Shown: positions 1-8,381 of the stretch, one piece after another
Layout: each line of letters starts with the position of its first letter
Position numbering within the stretch: position 1 is the first letter of the stretch
Source: B25-G16 sp964549945
GTDB taxonomy: Bacteria > Desulfobacterota > DSM-4660 > Desulfatiglandales > B25-G16
NCBI GenBank assembly: GCA_964549945.1
Contig: CAZJXD010000011.1
Span: 1-64,000, forward strand
DNA length: 64,000 nucleotides
Direction of reading: 5' to 3'
Translations under genes and position numbers: made by a program
The notes under the pieces: generated by a model
Seen by the model: only the letters and a program-made list of their open reading frames with translations
The model's database searches: none
What the model was told of the DNA's origin: nothing

Positions 1-934
1 CTCGAGCGATAACCTCGAAATAACTCACCCCCAGAAAATCAGCCATGAGAAAACCTGCTATTGCCATGACAGGTGGCATGAGCAAGCCTCCTAGCGAGGC
101 GGATGCTTCCACAGAACCTGCGTAAAGAGGGGGGAACCCTGCTCTTTTCATCAACGGTATTGTGTACTGCCCGGTTATGGCTGCATTCGCTGCCCCCGAT
201 CCGCTACAGGTAGCGATAGCCATTGAAGTAACTACCGCCGTTTGGGGAATGAGGGTTATACGTTTACCAAGTAACCCGACGAAAGTTCTGATAATAGAGT
301 CTTGAACACCAAATCCCTGTGCAATGCCCAGAAACATGAAAAATGCTGCGATAACGCCTACCCCGATTTGCGCATACGTTCCAAAGAGGCCCAATGAGAT
401 CTCAACGGAAGAAGATGTTATCACCCTTGTCCAGGAGACTCCGGGATGGCCGAATATACCCGGGAAAACCCGCCCGTAGACGGAATAAAGCATGAGAAAC
501 AGGATTAGATAAAGGAGTATAATATGCTCCCGTCTGGCATATTCAAGCACGAGGCCAAGCATCATCACTGCAACGATTTTGTCAGGGGTGTTAAAGAAAC
601 CAGCCCTTAAATAAATGAGTGCTTCATACTCCACTCGCATGTATATGAGGGAAAAGATGCACATAGCGATGTAAAGGCCGGCTATGGCAATATTGAGTTT
701 AAGTCCCAGACGCGGGTAAAGCAGCTGCCCGGCGGCAAGGGAATTCAATACATACATCACGTATGCTATTGGTACAACCGTTACGGCAAGGAGCATGGTT
801 CCTCCTATGCCGGTTGTGAAATAATGGAGCGAAAATATGAGATATACGATAGTTGCTATAAGAGAGCAGGGGATTGCGAATTTACGCATTGCAGCCAGTG
901 AATGCACTTCATCTTGCACGAGATCTTCTTTCAT
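1..934 (-). CDS. TRAP transporter fused permease (DctQM-type), 3' end cut by window edge
   Basis: This is a membrane permease of the TRAP family in which the small and large permease parts are joined; it would import an organic acid using an ion gradient. About 311 residues are visible from an ATG at 934, and the frame runs open to the window edge. The first 150 residues hold about four hydrophobic segments. The next part carries a glycine/alanine-rich stretch (CSGSGAANAAITG) and a following GGLLMPPVMA motif typical of the DctM half of fused TRAP permeases paired with TAXI binding proteins. It lies 156 bp downstream of the TAXI binding-protein gene on the same strand, which supports the pairing. 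The C-terminal half lies outside the window. Family call is firm; substrate unknown. Confidence 0.88.
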   Translation of the reverse strand, partial: MKEDLVQDEVHSLAAMRKFAIPCSLIATIVYLIFSLHYFTTGIGGTMLLAVTVVPIAYVMYVLNSLAAGQLLYPRLGLKLNIAIAGLYIAMCIFSLIYMRVEYEALIYLRAGFFNTPDKIVAVMMLGLVLEYARREHIILLYLILFLMLYSVYGRVFPGIFGHPGVSWTRVITSSSVEISLGLFGTYAQIGVGVIAAFFMFLGIAQGFGVQDSIIRTFVGLLGKRITLIPQTAVVTSMAIATCSGSGAANAAITGQYTIPLMKRAGFPPLYAGSVEASASLGGLLMPPVMAIAGFLMADFLGVSYFEVIAR

Positions 935-1006
935 CTTTTCCCCCTTTAGCGGTTCGACGTAAGAAGAGCAAAAGAACAAACGGATAGCCCCCGGGTATTC
1001 TAAGTA

Positions 1007-1024
1007 TAAGGGGCCCACCCCTTA
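1007..1024 (-). terminator. Intercistronic GC-rich hairpin
   Basis: A perfect 7-bp stem (TAAGGGG / CCCCTTA) with a 4-base loop sits between the TAXI binding-protein gene and the permease gene. There is no T-run after it on the minus strand, so it is more likely an mRNA-stabilising or partial-attenuation hairpin that keeps binding protein more abundant than permease, as is common in such operons. The function is inferred. Confidence 0.4.
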
Positions 1025-1090
1025 TTGGAAGTTTAAAGGAGCAAGCCCCCTATTATAAGATAACTACCCCTTGCTTTTTCCCTAAAAAGC

Positions 1091-2170
1091 TCAGCTCCCT
1101 TCAGCCTTCATCTTCTCTACCGCTGCCTTGATCGTCTCCTTAGTCGCGATCTTCCAGGCTGAATCCCATAAGCCCTTTTCCTTCAGATATTTCGCCAATC
1201 CCGGATGTACTGGAACCTCGGGTATACTCCTTATGCCCCGGGCTTGAAAACCGGCGAAGTCTTTAGAGAGTGGTCCAAAACCAGCCTCTAGCTTAGCCAG
1301 ATCTGCTGCTGACTCTTCAAGTACTTTGAGTATTTTATACGCGCCATCTTCCGGAAGATCGAGCCCGAAACCCTGACCGAAGTAAAAGGGCACGCCATAG
1401 AGTTCATCCACCCCGAGGTCTCTCGTATACGCTTTCTTCATGTTGATCTTCTCCGGAGCAAAACCTGCCGCTGTGAGTTTCTTGATTTGTGCCGGGGTTG
1501 GATTCACTCCCTGAAGGGGGGTGGCCACATCAAGCATCTTAATCCAGCTTGCCAACGATACTGTGGCCGTGGTGTACGCTGCCGTGGCATCTATTGTACC
1601 CGCTCTGAGAGCATCGGCAACCTTTGTCGCATCAACCTCGACGTGCGTAATATGCAGACCGCAGATGTCTTGCATAGCCCGGAAGATGTTGATATGGTTC
1701 ATATATCCCGCCTTCGTCATGTAGATTTTCTTGCCGTCTAAATCATCCCAGGTACGGAATCTGTCTTTGTTTTCCGGCAACGTCAATATATGTGTTTCCA
1801 TGGTGTAGAGCCAAACACCTTGAACCGGCATCTTCTTCACGTGGGGTTCAAAACCCTTATACGCCTTCTTAAAAGAGTACAGGTCTCTAAATCCCGGCTC
1901 GGCCACGTATACGGTTTCGAGATCACCCACTAGAAAGCTCTTGATATTGGCGGTGGTTGAAACGTACGGGTAAATGGTAAGGTCGTAATCCGGCATACCC
2001 CTTCGCAAGAAGTCTGCGATGAAAGCGGATGCCTTATAGTAATAGCTTACTGGATCGGCTGTGCCCCATCTCAACATCTTTTTTTGGGCTATCGCTGGGC
2101 CTGGCAAAACAAATGCCGATATTAATACCAGAGCCAATCCTAAAACCAATCCCAACTTAACCTTTTTCAT
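1091..2170 (-). CDS. TAXI-family TRAP transporter solute-binding protein
   Basis: Extracytoplasmic binding protein that captures a solute for the fused permease just downstream. The first 29 residues form a Sec signal peptide: a KKVK n-region, a long hydrophobic core, and an AIAQ end that suits signal peptidase I. The mature part begins with RWGTADP, and the body matches the TAXI (TRAP-associated extracytoplasmic immunogenic) type, including a threonine/alanine-rich ATAAYTTAT segment near residue 195. At 359 residues the length is typical of TAXI proteins. It lies 202 bp downstream of the DapA-like gene on the same strand, so it may be transcribed with the catabolic block or from its own promoter in that gap. 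Ligand not predictable. Confidence 0.9.
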   Translation of the reverse strand: MKKVKLGLVLGLALVLISAFVLPGPAIAQKKMLRWGTADPVSYYYKASAFIADFLRRGMPDYDLTIYPYVSTTANIKSFLVGDLETVYVAEPGFRDLYSFKKAYKGFEPHVKKMPVQGVWLYTMETHILTLPENKDRFRTWDDLDGKKIYMTKAGYMNHINIFRAMQDICGLHITHVEVDATKVADALRAGTIDATAAYTTATVSLASWIKMLDVATPLQGVNPTPAQIKKLTAAGFAPEKINMKKAYTRDLGVDELYGVPFYFGQGFGLDLPEDGAYKILKVLEESAADLAKLEAGFGPLSKDFAGFQARGIRSIPEVPVHPGLAKYLKEKGLWDSAWKIATKETIKAAVEKMKAEGS

Positions 2171-2372
2171 TTTTCCCTCCTTTTACTTTATTCCTTATTT
2201 AGCATCTTCACATCACGAACTGTTTACACTCATAAGCATCACCCCCTTTGCCATGTTACACAGAAATCGCAGGCCTAATGAGGCTTCGGCACCTGCATAC
2301 TATTTTCCCGCTTCTCCCTTGTCAATCATAAAGTGTTGAAATAACAAGTTGCTATACGTAATACCTCGCCCA

Positions 2373-3263
2373 TTATAGGACACCAATAGTGGTCAATATC
2401 TGAGAAACTACCCCTTTTCCCTCTTCATCTAATTGCTGCTGAGGTGGTAGTGGAAGGCCCACAGGAAATCCCTGCATCTCCAATCCCGCTTTCACACATG
2501 CAGCAAGGGAGTAGCGCTGGAAAGCCACATTAAGGGGCCATAGTTTCTTTTGGAGCTCCAATGCCTCCTCCCACCTTTTCTGGCGTGCCAGTTCAAAGAG
2601 GGCAATACTCTGCTCTGGGATCAAGCACGCCGGGCCAGACATCCACCCAACCCCGCCAAGCATGAGCACGAATATGGGTACATGAGCGGTAGCGCTGAAG
2701 ATCTTAAAACGATCTCCCAGAACGGTGACGATAGACATGAGCTTCCCGATATTCCCGGATGCGTCTTTGAGATAACGGATATTCGCCTCTTCTGCCAGCT
2801 GTCGCAAGGCTTCAATGGTAAAGTCCCACATGGCGAACGCGGGGTTAGTATAGAGCGCCACGGGGCAGGAAACCGCTCGTGCTACAGATCGAAAATGAGC
2901 AACAACCTGTCGTTGGTCATTGACCGGGAAATAGCTCGGCAGGACCACAAGTATGCCATCTACCCCAATACGCTCCGTTTCAACAGCCTCGCGGACAGCC
3001 CCGTAAGTAGTCATGTTGTTGACACCGGCAACTACTGGCACACGCCCCGCAGCAGCCTCTACCACTACTTCCACGACACGTCGTTTTATCGGCCAGTCCA
3101 GATAAGCCCCTTCTCCGGTGCTCCCTAAAGGGGTCAAGCCGTGCACCCCCTTTGAGATGAGGTGGTTCACCAGGTCGCGCATCACATCATCCTTGAGACC
3201 TCCCGATTCATCAAGAGGTGTTACGAGATAGGGAAAGACCCCTGAGAACTCTTTTGCTGGCAT
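2373..3263 (-). CDS. Dihydrodipicolinate synthase/N-acetylneuraminate lyase family aldolase
   Basis: Class I aldolase of the DapA/NanA TIM-barrel family, 296 residues, the usual length. The GSTGE phosphate/carboxylate loop lies near residue 48, the family tyrosine is in ALYTNP near residue 138, and the Schiff-base lysine is in YLKDASG near residue 166. These enzymes join or cleave pyruvate and an aldehyde or oxo-acid. Its position between a fumarate-reductase-like operon and a TRAP transporter, away from lysine genes, argues for a catabolic role (for example cleaving a 4-hydroxy-2-oxo acid) rather than lysine synthesis. The precise substrate is not readable. An ATG at 3263 starts the gene, 38 bp after the iron-sulfur subunit gene. 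Confidence 0.87.
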   Translation of the reverse strand: MPAKEFSGVFPYLVTPLDESGGLKDDVMRDLVNHLISKGVHGLTPLGSTGEGAYLDWPIKRRVVEVVVEAAAGRVPVVAGVNNMTTYGAVREAVETERIGVDGILVVLPSYFPVNDQRQVVAHFRSVARAVSCPVALYTNPAFAMWDFTIEALRQLAEEANIRYLKDASGNIGKLMSIVTVLGDRFKIFSATAHVPIFVLMLGGVGWMSGPACLIPEQSIALFELARQKRWEEALELQKKLWPLNVAFQRYSLAACVKAGLEMQGFPVGLPLPPQQQLDEEGKGVVSQILTTIGVL

Positions 3264-3301
3264 CCCTTACCTCCAAACATGGCTTTCTTGTTCAAGGCAG
3301 A

Positions 3302-4030
3302 TCATTTCTTTGGCCCCGATCTGAATCCGTCGGCTTTTGCCAGGGCGATGAAATGGGCCACATCGATCTCCTTGGGGCAGACAAAGGAACAGGCCATGGA
3401 GGTATGGCATCGATAGACCCCCTGCTCGCTGTAGAGGAGCTCCAATCTTTCCTCTCTCGCCCCTTCTCTGGGGTCCATCAGGCGAACAATACTGGCCATA
3501 AGCGCATTGGGACCAAGGAAATTCCTATGGCTGCTGATGCATGCTTCGGCGCAACAGAAGCAATTGATACACCTGGTGGCTTCCACATACCGTTCCAATT
3601 CACGCGGAGATATGCGGTACTCACTCTCTCCAGCTGGCCGGGGCATGGGATCGACGATGTACGGCTTGGCCCTGTTAACCCTTTCATAGGCCACATCAAA
3701 GTCCACGATGAGATCCCGAACAACGGGGGCGATGGTCAACGGCTCTATCCTGAAGATGGTGCCTCCGAACTGTTCAATCGCATTTTCCACCAGAAGCTCG
3801 CAGGCAAGCAAGGGCTTCCCGTTAACCTTAACCGCGCAGCTTCCACATTGAGCGTGTTCGCAGGATGAGTTCCAGGCCAGGGTGGGATCCAGTTCATTGT
3901 TGATCCTGCGGAATACATCGGTGAATCGAAGGATCCGTCCGGCTTCCAGTTCATAATCCTGAACCCATGTCCTCTTGCTATCAGGATCGTAGCGCTTCAC
4001 CTTCAAGGTAATCCTATAGACCCGAGGCAT
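3302..4030 (-). CDS. sdhB: Succinate dehydrogenase/fumarate reductase iron-sulfur subunit
   Basis: Electron-transfer subunit, 242 residues, linking the flavoprotein to the membrane anchor. The N-terminal plant-type ferredoxin domain has the [2Fe-2S] cysteines in SSCEHAQCGSCAVK (near residue 56) with the fourth in LLAC near 76. The C-terminal domain has CINCFCCAEAC (near residue 154) and CHTSMACSFVCPKEID (near 209), which are the ligand sets for [4Fe-4S] and [3Fe-4S] clusters. It is encoded after the flavoprotein gene with a gap of 79 bp, so gene order from the promoter is anchor, flavoprotein, iron-sulfur. Direction of catalysis (succinate oxidation or fumarate reduction) cannot be decided from sequence. 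The surrounding ligase and lyase genes suggest it acts on a catabolic dicarboxylate. Confidence 0.93.
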   Translation of the reverse strand: MPRVYRITLKVKRYDPDSKRTWVQDYELEAGRILRFTDVFRRINNELDPTLAWNSSCEHAQCGSCAVKVNGKPLLACELLVENAIEQFGGTIFRIEPLTIAPVVRDLIVDFDVAYERVNRAKPYIVDPMPRPAGESEYRISPRELERYVEATRCINCFCCAEACISSHRNFLGPNALMASIVRLMDPREGAREERLELLYSEQGVYRCHTSMACSFVCPKEIDVAHFIALAKADGFRSGPKK

Positions 4031-4109
4031 TTCCTTTCTCCAAACTTAACCCTCCCCTTAGATCCTCTCTTAACGAGTCCGTGACCGAAAATCCTTTTTC
4101 TGGCGCGAC

Positions 4110-5906
4110 CTAATATTTCCTCTCGATCATGCCAAACCTTTCGTAATGCTCTCCCTTTGCCTCGAACAGGCTCATGTCAATGGCCTGTTTTCCCAGGCGC
4201 ACCTGGCCGAACTCGCTCATAGAAGCCAGGGTATGATAGTTGAACTCGTCCTTTCTCTCTGGGAAGTCTTCACGAAAATGTCCACCCCTGGACTCCCTTC
4301 TCTCTAACGCGGCCTGCGTTATGACCATGGAGACCGCCAGCAGGTTGTCTAACTCCCACCGATGTACGAGTTCCTGATTCATCGCCCAACTCCGGCTTGA
4401 CAGGGAGCCCCTATCAACCCGATCTTTTAGTTCCTTTAATGCCTCTATGGTTTCGATGAGGCCATCTTCTACCCTGAAGATGCTTACCTTCTCTGTCATG
4501 ATCCCTTGCATGACCTCCCGGATCTGTCCCACAGCGTCCTTTCCCTTTGCCTCCATGAATCGCGAGAACTGGGAGAAGGTCTTCTCTCCTGCCTCTGAGG
4601 GCAATTCACCCGGATCTTCCCCGAGGCAGTCTACGATCCTTTCTCCTACAAATTTTCCCATGGTGATGAGCTCCAGTATGGAGTTGCTCCCCAACCGGTT
4701 GAAACCGTGGAAACTGGCACACGCGCACTCCCCCACCGCAAAGAGACCGGGGATGATCTGTTGCGGGTCTTTTTGAACTTCCCCGAATTCATTGGTGGGG
4801 ATCCCCGCCATCTGGTAATGATTGCTCGGTCGGACGGGGCAGAGTTCCTTTTTAGGATCGATGGCCACGAATTTTCTGAAAAAGCCTGTAACCTCTGGGA
4901 TCTGCTCATCATGCACATGATCGGGCAGATGCCTCAAATCGATCCAGACATGCTGGATATTATGATCGGGATTCAGGATACCTCTGCCTTCTCGAATCTC
5001 GGTCTCGATGGCCCGTGACACCAGATCGCGTGGGGCCAGCTCCTTCATCTTGGGCGCATACCGCTCCATGAAGCGTTCCATATCCTTGTTGCGCAGAATG
5101 CCGCCTACGGATCGCAGGGTTTCGCTTGCCAAGATGCCGGGACCGACAATTCCCGTGGGGTGAAACTGGATGGCCTCCGGGTCCATGACAGGAAGCCCTT
5201 CCCGGAGAATAAGGGCGAGTCCGTCTCCTGTGTTCTGCCGGCAGTTTGTGGTGATTCTGAAGACCTGGCCATTGCCGCCTGTGGCAAAGACCGTGGCCTT
5301 TGATAGAACAGCCACAAACTCTCCCTCCCTTTCCCTGAACACAATCGCGCCTACGCATCGGTGTCCATTGAAGAGGAGTTCTGTGGCAATGCTCTGATTC
5401 AGGAAGGATATACCCCCTTTCATGGCCTCTCCCCACACGGTATCCATAATACCCTTGCCGGTTCGATCCGCTTCGAAAACCGCACGTCTTGCTGATGACT
5501 CTCCAAAGTTCAAGGTCATGCCGCCAAAGGTTCTCTTGCTGAGCCCTCCATTCTCATCACGGCTAAAATGCATGCCGTGATTCTCCAGCCATGCGATTTG
5601 TCCCCATGAGGCGTCAACGATTTTCTTTATGATATTCTGATCTGCCGTGCAGTCGGAGCCCTTCCAGGTGTCGAACATGTGATAGATGGGTTTGTCTATG
5701 GGATCCCTCGGGTCTACGGCTGCCATGCCCCCCTGGGCAGTAACCGTATGGGATTTCTGAGGGTGGGAGACCTTTGTCAAGGCCATAATGCGGGTTCCAG
5801 GTTTCTTCTCAAAAATCTCCGCAGCACAGCGAAGACCAGCCCCGCCAGCACCGATAATAAGGACGTCGCAATAGGTGGTTGAAGCAATCCGAAGCGTGTT
5901 TCCCAT
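4110..5906 (-). CDS. sdhA: Succinate dehydrogenase/fumarate reductase flavoprotein subunit
   Basis: Catalytic FAD subunit, 598 residues. The Rossmann motif IIGAGGAGLRCA lies near residue 16. The histidine for covalent FAD attachment is in SHTVTAQGGMAA near residue 53. The dicarboxylate-binding and catalytic regions include FHPTGI, an arginine-rich REGRG segment and NHYQMAGIPTN, followed by the conserved FAD C-terminal loop (LGSNSILE). It interconverts succinate and fumarate, or possibly a substituted analogue such as methylsuccinate, at the cytoplasmic membrane. It is preceded by the anchor gene (18-bp gap) and followed by the iron-sulfur gene. No key residue seems missing. Confidence 0.94.
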   Translation of the reverse strand: MGNTLRIASTTYCDVLIIGAGGAGLRCAAEIFEKKPGTRIMALTKVSHPQKSHTVTAQGGMAAVDPRDPIDKPIYHMFDTWKGSDCTADQNIIKKIVDASWGQIAWLENHGMHFSRDENGGLSKRTFGGMTLNFGESSARRAVFEADRTGKGIMDTVWGEAMKGGISFLNQSIATELLFNGHRCVGAIVFREREGEFVAVLSKATVFATGGNGQVFRITTNCRQNTGDGLALILREGLPVMDPEAIQFHPTGIVGPGILASETLRSVGGILRNKDMERFMERYAPKMKELAPRDLVSRAIETEIREGRGILNPDHNIQHVWIDLRHLPDHVHDEQIPEVTGFFRKFVAIDPKKELCPVRPSNHYQMAGIPTNEFGEVQKDPQQIIPGLFAVGECACASFHGFNRLGSNSILELITMGKFVGERIVDCLGEDPGELPSEAGEKTFSQFSRFMEAKGKDAVGQIREVMQGIMTEKVSIFRVEDGLIETIEALKELKDRVDRGSLSSRSWAMNQELVHRWELDNLLAVSMVITQAALERRESRGGHFREDFPERKDEFNYHTLASMSEFGQVRLGKQAIDMSLFEAKGEHYERFGMIERKY

Positions 5907-5924
5907 CTGAGCTCCCTGTTCTCG

Positions 5925-6761
5925 TTAAACGATGAGGGTCAGCATTATTCCAACAGACCCGAATAACAACATGACGAGGATAACCGCTGCGGCCAATCCC
6001 ATCCGGAGGATTCGAGATTCAAGATAATCTCCTATGAAGGATACCAGGCCATAGCCGGCATGGTACAGGAGCACGACTATCAAGCTAATGTCCACTGCTT
6101 TGATAAACCAGTTTTGCATTCTCATCACCACGGTGTTCACATCGTGAGCCATTGGGTAGTTCAAATGCATGAAGAGCATATGGGCGGGAATCAGGATCAA
6201 CAAATAGGCGCCGGTGATCCTCTGAAACTTCCACAGCACTGAATGCCGAATTCCCCAGAGCTTTGATGCAACCCCGTAAGCCAGGATCAAACCGGCAACA
6301 ATCATGGTCAACCAGAAGAAGACAGCAGATACGCTCTGATTGCCTATCAACATGAAAGCCGCCAGGAGCGCCGCATAGAGGATGGAAAGCCACAGAATCC
6401 AGCGAATCATGGATTCATCATCCCTTCTCTCGAAGCTCTCGTACAGGATCAGCCTTCCACCATTCAGGGCATGGTAGATAACCGGAATCGCCAAGGCCCA
6501 CTCGAGAATCCGGAAGAGGAAGAATCCGTAGAATTTCATCGTGGCGTCGTAGCGGGGGGGCGATGAGAGGGATAAGAGGGTATAGATATGAAACCATAGG
6601 TAGCCAACCAGCAAGAGTCCTGCGATTCGATGGCACCAGGCGAGAACATAGGGCCATCCCCTGGTATCGGCGTAGGAGGAGAGAATTGGCAAGGTCATCG
6701 GGCGAAAATAAATCCCTCTGCAATAGGTTATCACGTAGGGTTTACCCCGCGTGAAATCCAA
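5925..6761 (-). CDS. sdhC: Fused membrane anchor (SdhC-SdhD-like cytochrome b) of succinate dehydrogenase/fumarate reductase
   Basis: Integral membrane anchor with about six hydrophobic helices in 278 residues, roughly twice the size of an ordinary SdhC. The N-terminal half looks like SdhC: HRIAGLLLVGYLWFH, then a second helix with YHALNGGR, where the histidine is a haem-ligand candidate. The C-terminal half starts again with an SdhC/D-like segment, WKFQRITGAYLLILIPAH, followed by an HMLFMH pair and LLYHAGYGL. This suggests fusion of two anchor subunits into one chain. Translation may start at 6761 or, more like other family members, at the internal ATG at 6698 (MTLPILSS). It starts 5 bp after the MmgE/PrpD stop codon, so the genes are probably co-transcribed. 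Confidence 0.83.
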   Translation of the reverse strand: MDFTRGKPYVITYCRGIYFRPMTLPILSSYADTRGWPYVLAWCHRIAGLLLVGYLWFHIYTLLSLSSPPRYDATMKFYGFFLFRILEWALAIPVIYHALNGGRLILYESFERRDDESMIRWILWLSILYAALLAAFMLIGNQSVSAVFFWLTMIVAGLILAYGVASKLWGIRHSVLWKFQRITGAYLLILIPAHMLFMHLNYPMAHDVNTVVMRMQNWFIKAVDISLIVVLLYHAGYGLVSFIGDYLESRILRMGLAAAVILVMLLFGSVGIMLTLIV

Positions 6762-6766
6762 CAGGG

Positions 6767-8119
6767 TTAACCTTGAAATATATTCGCCACATCATCTACT
6801 TTTTCAAGATTTAGGGCCAGATCTATGATCCTATCCCTTTCATTCCTTGGCATATCTCCGCAGAGTTTGTTGAACTTTTCAATCAGTTCCCTTTCAGAGA
6901 TGGGGTTCTCCGGGTCACCCTTAGGGTATTCGCAATATCCGCTATATCTTTTCCCATTTCTTAGCTCTATTTCCACCCTGGAAGGCCATCTCTGAGGATA
7001 CAGCCGGGTAAGTTCTGGATCACCTTTGAGGGAGATAGTGCCCATAAGGTGCAGTATCTCTGAGTTGGTAAGCCTTTCGGTTGTAAAATCATCCAGATCA
7101 ACGTGCCCGAAAGTAAGTGCCGTAGCGACGCAGTAAGGTAGGTTGAATTTCGCAAGATAAGGGGTACGGGCCTCCACCTCCTCAAGCAGATCAAGGGCCT
7201 CCTGATATATATACACGGTTATGGATCTGATGGCTCCTAAACTAGCGTTTGCCCCCCTCCAGGCCCCGAGAGCTGCCTCAATAGCGGAATGGGTATGACC
7301 GCATGAGGCATAGTATTTCAGAGAATTTCTTGCAGTATAAAAGGTCTCCCCTAAGCCGTCGGTCAAGAAACTAATATCATAGTCATGGGATGTGGCCCTC
7401 AGAAACCCCTTTTTTCCCTCAAAGATACGGCTTGAACCGGTAAAGCCCTTTTGGGCCAATAGGGCAGCCAGCAGTCCATTCATAGATGACTTTCCCGGGT
7501 GCAGCTGTTTGCTCATGGCACCTTCGGTCAGAAACTCCCACAGTCCTGAACCCTGAGTCCCGGCAGAACCAAGAGCCCACACAAAAGGCTCTGAATCTAG
7601 AGCCAAGACCTTTGCTGCACCGGCTGCTGCACCAAAGGTGCCGCAGGTTGCTGTCGTGTGCCAGTACTCATAGTGAGTCTTGCCAGCGGCCAGGGCAGCC
7701 CTTATCCCGGTTTCATATCCGGCGACAATACCCAGGACAAGATCACGCCCGGACACATGCTCCTTTTCCCCCGCAGCGAAAACTGCCGGGAGGATAGGCG
7801 CCGCGGGGTGAAAGATAGATTGCCGATGCAGGTCGTCCATCTCCATCACGTGAGAGGAGGCCCCATTAACGAGGGCAGCCACCAGGGATAAGTGCCTGGT
7901 GTTCGTTGGAATGACGGTCGCCTCTTCAGATCCCTTCATATCCCTTGCAAGGGAGATCATCATTTGAGTAGGAGCTTGAGAGAGGCCGGCAATTGCCGAA
8001 CCAACCCAGTCAAGGAAAAACGCCTTTGTTTGATGGACCAGGGTATCCGGGAGATCTTCATATCGAAGGGCGCAGAAAAACTGGGCCAGTTTCTGGGAAA
8101 TCGTACCAGATATCGCCAT
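6767..8119 (-). CDS. MmgE/PrpD family protein (2-methylcitrate dehydratase / cis-aconitate decarboxylase family)
   Basis: A 450-residue enzyme of the MmgE/PrpD fold. Recognisable features are the DWVGSAIAG stretch near residue 34, VMEMDDLHR near 93 (the conserved D-D-x-H of the active site), the HPGKSSMNGL segment near 206, and ASCGHTHSAIEA near 271 with the conserved C-x-x-x-H-like site. Known members dehydrate 2-methylcitrate or decarboxylate cis-aconitate to itaconate. Others act on tartrate-like acids. Its neighbours (Sdh-like complex, SucCD, CitE-like lyase) fit a branched C5/C6 dicarboxylate route, but which reaction applies is an inference that sequence alone cannot settle. Confidence 0.88.
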   Translation of the reverse strand: MAISGTISQKLAQFFCALRYEDLPDTLVHQTKAFFLDWVGSAIAGLSQAPTQMMISLARDMKGSEEATVIPTNTRHLSLVAALVNGASSHVMEMDDLHRQSIFHPAAPILPAVFAAGEKEHVSGRDLVLGIVAGYETGIRAALAAGKTHYEYWHTTATCGTFGAAAGAAKVLALDSEPFVWALGSAGTQGSGLWEFLTEGAMSKQLHPGKSSMNGLLAALLAQKGFTGSSRIFEGKKGFLRATSHDYDISFLTDGLGETFYTARNSLKYYASCGHTHSAIEAALGAWRGANASLGAIRSITVYIYQEALDLLEEVEARTPYLAKFNLPYCVATALTFGHVDLDDFTTERLTNSEILHLMGTISLKGDPELTRLYPQRWPSRVEIELRNGKRYSGYCEYPKGDPENPISERELIEKFNKLCGDMPRNERDRIIDLALNLEKVDDVANIFQG

Positions 8120-8128
8120 GACTGATCC

Positions 8129-8359
8129 CTATTGCTCGTATAATTTCTGAATGCTGATTGCATCCACCTCACAGCCTTGAAGGCAGAGGTCGCAGAGCGT
8201 GCATTCATCCTCGTTAGCCTCTAGGCGCTTGGGATAATCATTATCTGATGTGAAGATGCTAACCGGACAAACCTGGATGCATTTGCCACACCGCTCAATG
8301 CCTAGACACCTTTCAAGATCAATGTCAAGCCTGATGAACTCACCCATGATTTGCTCCAT
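8129..8359 (-). CDS. Small 2[4Fe-4S] ferredoxin-type protein
   Basis: A 76-residue electron carrier or subunit with two four-cysteine motifs: CLGIERCGKCIQVCP (near residue 18) and CTLCDLCLQGCEV (near 53). The first motif has five residues between the first and second cysteines instead of the usual two, so one cluster may be atypical. Translation could begin at 8359 or at an ATG at 8347 (MGEFIRLD). It sits 22 bp after the CitE-like gene and 9 bp before MmgE/PrpD. The physical link suggests it moves electrons for one of these enzymes or toward the Sdh-like complex, which is inferred. Confidence 0.82.
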   Translation of the reverse strand: MEQIMGEFIRLDIDLERCLGIERCGKCIQVCPVSIFTSDNDYPKRLEANEDECTLCDLCLQGCEVDAISIQKLYEQ

Positions 8360-8381
8360 TGTGGCAAGTTAGCTGTGAGGA

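Noticed and set aside
2550..3128. A 192-codon plus-strand frame inside the DapA-like gene
   Set aside because: It is antisense to an intact, motif-rich aldolase gene.
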